In this document: positions 5,651-6,690 of the stretch, piece after piece
Numbering within the stretch: position 1 is the first letter of the stretch
How the letters are laid out: the number at the start of each line of letters is the position of its first letter
From: Dehalococcoidia bacterium
Lineage (GTDB): Bacteria > Chloroflexota > Dehalococcoidia > UBA2985
NCBI GenBank assembly: GCA_030740415.1
Contig: JASLXI010000047.1
Location: forward strand, 1-6,690
Reading direction: 5' to 3'
Length of the DNA: 6,690 bases
The notes under the pieces: model-generated
The model's database searches: none
What the model saw: the letters and a program-made list of their open reading frames with translations, nothing else
Told to the model about the DNA's origin: nothing
Translations under genes and position numbers: made by a program

Positions 5651-6423
5651 AGATTCTAGCCATCAACGACGACGGTATCTACTCCCCAGGCCTGTGGGCT
5701 GCCGTGGAGGCATTGAAGGATTTTGCCAATGTAACGGTGGTTGCACCAGACCGGGAACAGAGCGGCGTCGGTACCGCGATAACACTGAGCCAACTCATCA
5801 GGGCCACGGAGGTGGTGCCTCTGGTAAGTGGAGTCCATGCCTACGCTGTGGAGGGCACACCTTCGGACAGCGCCATAGTGGCCCTGGAGTCCCTCATCGA
5901 AGAACCCGTGGATCTGGTAGTCTCCGGAATCAACAAAGGGTCTAACATGGGAAACGACGTCTTCATCTCCGGGACAATGGGCGCTGCACTCCAGGGATTC
6001 TTCCGGGACATACCCGCCTTAGCCGTCTCCGTAGCCGCCTTGACAGATGTACAGTTTGGCCCAGCGGCCCAAGTGGTAAGGCTTCTCGCCCAGGCAGTAG
6101 CCGAAGGCAAACTCGCTCCACCCTTGCTCCTCAACGTAAACCTCCCAAACCTACCCCTGGAGAAGATTCGAGGCGTATCGCTAACTCACCTGGGACGCCG
6201 GACCTATATGGATGTGGTCAAAAAGGGAGATGACGGACGGCGCAATTACTATTGGATCGCTCGTGAGAGGCCCGGGTGGGTGATGGAAAAAGGGCTGGAT
6301 ATATGGGCGGTCCGACGGCAACGCATATCCATAACTCCTCTTCACACAGACCTCACCTCAAACCTCGTCTCCCATGGGATCAGGGACATCACCAGGGCAA
6401 TCCGTAGTTCATTCAGGCCCTAA
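5647..6423 (+). CDS. surE: 5'/3'-nucleotidase SurE (survival protein)
   Basis: SurE is a metal-dependent phosphatase that dephosphorylates nucleoside 5'- and 3'-monophosphates and some polyphosphates in the cytoplasm. The 258-residue protein is complete. It shows KILAINDDGIYSPGL (2-16), with metal ligands Asp8 and Asp9, then VVAPDREQSGVGTAIT (31-46) with Ser39. EGTPSDSA (69-76) and VVSGINKGSNMGNDVFISGT (91-110), with Asn96 as the fourth ligand, are followed by LLNVNLPNLP (161-170) and RISITPLHTDLTS (226-238). The conserved GTD before the C-terminal strand reads GLD (216-218), an unusual substitution. The TTG start is fixed by the motif at residue 2 and by GGAAGAG upstream. Its first bases overlap the stop of the broken dehydrogenase gene (TTGA, 5647-5650), so surE was probably translationally coupled to it. 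A functional link to pantothenate synthesis is not evident. Confidence 0.95.
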   Translation: MKILAINDDGIYSPGLWAAVEALKDFANVTVVAPDREQSGVGTAITLSQLIRATEVVPLVSGVHAYAVEGTPSDSAIVALESLIEEPVDLVVSGINKGSNMGNDVFISGTMGAALQGFFRDIPALAVSVAALTDVQFGPAAQVVRLLAQAVAEGKLAPPLLLNVNLPNLPLEKIRGVSLTHLGRRTYMDVVKKGDDGRRNYYWIARERPGWVMEKGLDIWAVRRQRISITPLHTDLTSNLVSHGIRDITRAIRSSFRP

Positions 6424-6636
6424 TAGCCGACAATCCATCGCCTAGAGCAATTTGTCCTGACCCCCCCCTCACTCCTCATTGTCCCTTTTACCGTGACAAT
6501 ACGCCCTTACAACGCAAGAAAACAAGAAAAGAGTCCATCTCAAGGGAACTGACGTATATATAGTCAATGCCAACGCACGTGGTACTCCGGCTGAGAACGC
6601 GCTAGCCCATTAGTCTTGTCTGGTTTGAGGAGAACA
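6424..6636. other. Gene-free gap with repeated GACAAT/ATTGTC motif
   Basis: No coding stretch was recognised in these 213 bases. GACAAT occurs at 6429-6434 and 6495-6500, its inverse ATTGTC at 6478-6483, and a partial TTGTC at 6452-6456. The pair 6478-6483/6495-6500 forms a 6-bp inverted repeat around 11 nt. A run of eight Cs is at about 6461-6468. TATATATA near 6555-6562 is flanked by TGAC (6550-6553) and GTCA (6563-6566) and could belong to a promoter for the next gene, but no good -35 is present. No convincing intrinsic terminator for surE was found. Confidence 0.4.
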
Positions 6637-6690
6637 ATGACTGCTCGAAAGCGACTGCTCGGACTGGCCCTGCTGCAACAGCCCTATTCA
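6637..6690 (+). CDS. Start of an unidentified gene (cut by window edge)
   Basis: ATG at 6637 follows a good Shine-Dalgarno, GAGGAGA (6627-6633). Only 18 codons are visible: MTARKRLLGLALLQQPYS. The basic start and leucine-rich stretch could be the beginning of a signal peptide or a soluble amphipathic helix, and too little is present to tell. I do not recognise the family. Confidence 0.5.
   Translation, partial: MTARKRLLGLALLQQPYS

Noticed and set aside
6550..6566. TGAC/GTCA palindrome around TATATATA as an operator
   Set aside because: Only the outer four bases on each side pair; the inner positions are out of register, so the symmetry is weak.

Overview
The window is compact bacterial chromosome, moderately GC-rich, with GTG and TTG starts, purine-rich Shine-Dalgarno sites and ATGA/TTGA-type gene overlaps. 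PanB and the P1 peptidase look to me like proteins of deep-branching Chloroflexota (Dehalococcoidia/SAR202-like). That is an inference from general resemblance, not a search result. No mobile element, CRISPR array, tRNA or rRNA was seen.

Layout: (1) Positions 1-283, minus strand: the N-terminal part of a class I fructose-1,6-bisphosphatase (fbp), cut by the window edge. (2) 284-523: a divergent control region with two near-consensus sigma70-type promoters, one per direction, whose -35 boxes lie about 31 bp apart, plus an inverted repeat over one -35 box and a hairpin at the predicted start of the rightward transcript. (3) 524-4420, plus strand: a tight operon of a P1-family (DmpA/ThnT-like) self-processing hydrolase, an 8-codon mini-ORF, a 65-residue two-helix membrane protein, a Rossmann/DUF2520 dehydrogenase, panB and panC. 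(4) 4471-5650: a broken glucose/sorbosone dehydrogenase-like lipoprotein gene with at least three frame breaks, an internal stop and a lost key histidine. (5) 5647-6423: surE, starting with a TTG that overlaps the stop of the broken gene. (6) 6424-6636: a gene-free gap with a repeated GACAAT/ATTGTC motif, then the first 18 codons of an unidentified plus-strand gene.

The central theme is pantothenate (vitamin B5/coenzyme A precursor) synthesis. PanB makes ketopantoate, the DUF2520 protein is the likely ketopantoate reductase (PanG type), and PanC joins pantoate to beta-alanine. The P1 hydrolase at the head of the operon belongs to a family whose characterised members release N-terminal beta-alanine from peptides (DmpA/BapA) or cleave pantetheine to pantothenate (ThnT). 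Either activity would feed this pathway, and this link is the most interesting hypothesis in the window. No panD, panE or ilvC is present here.
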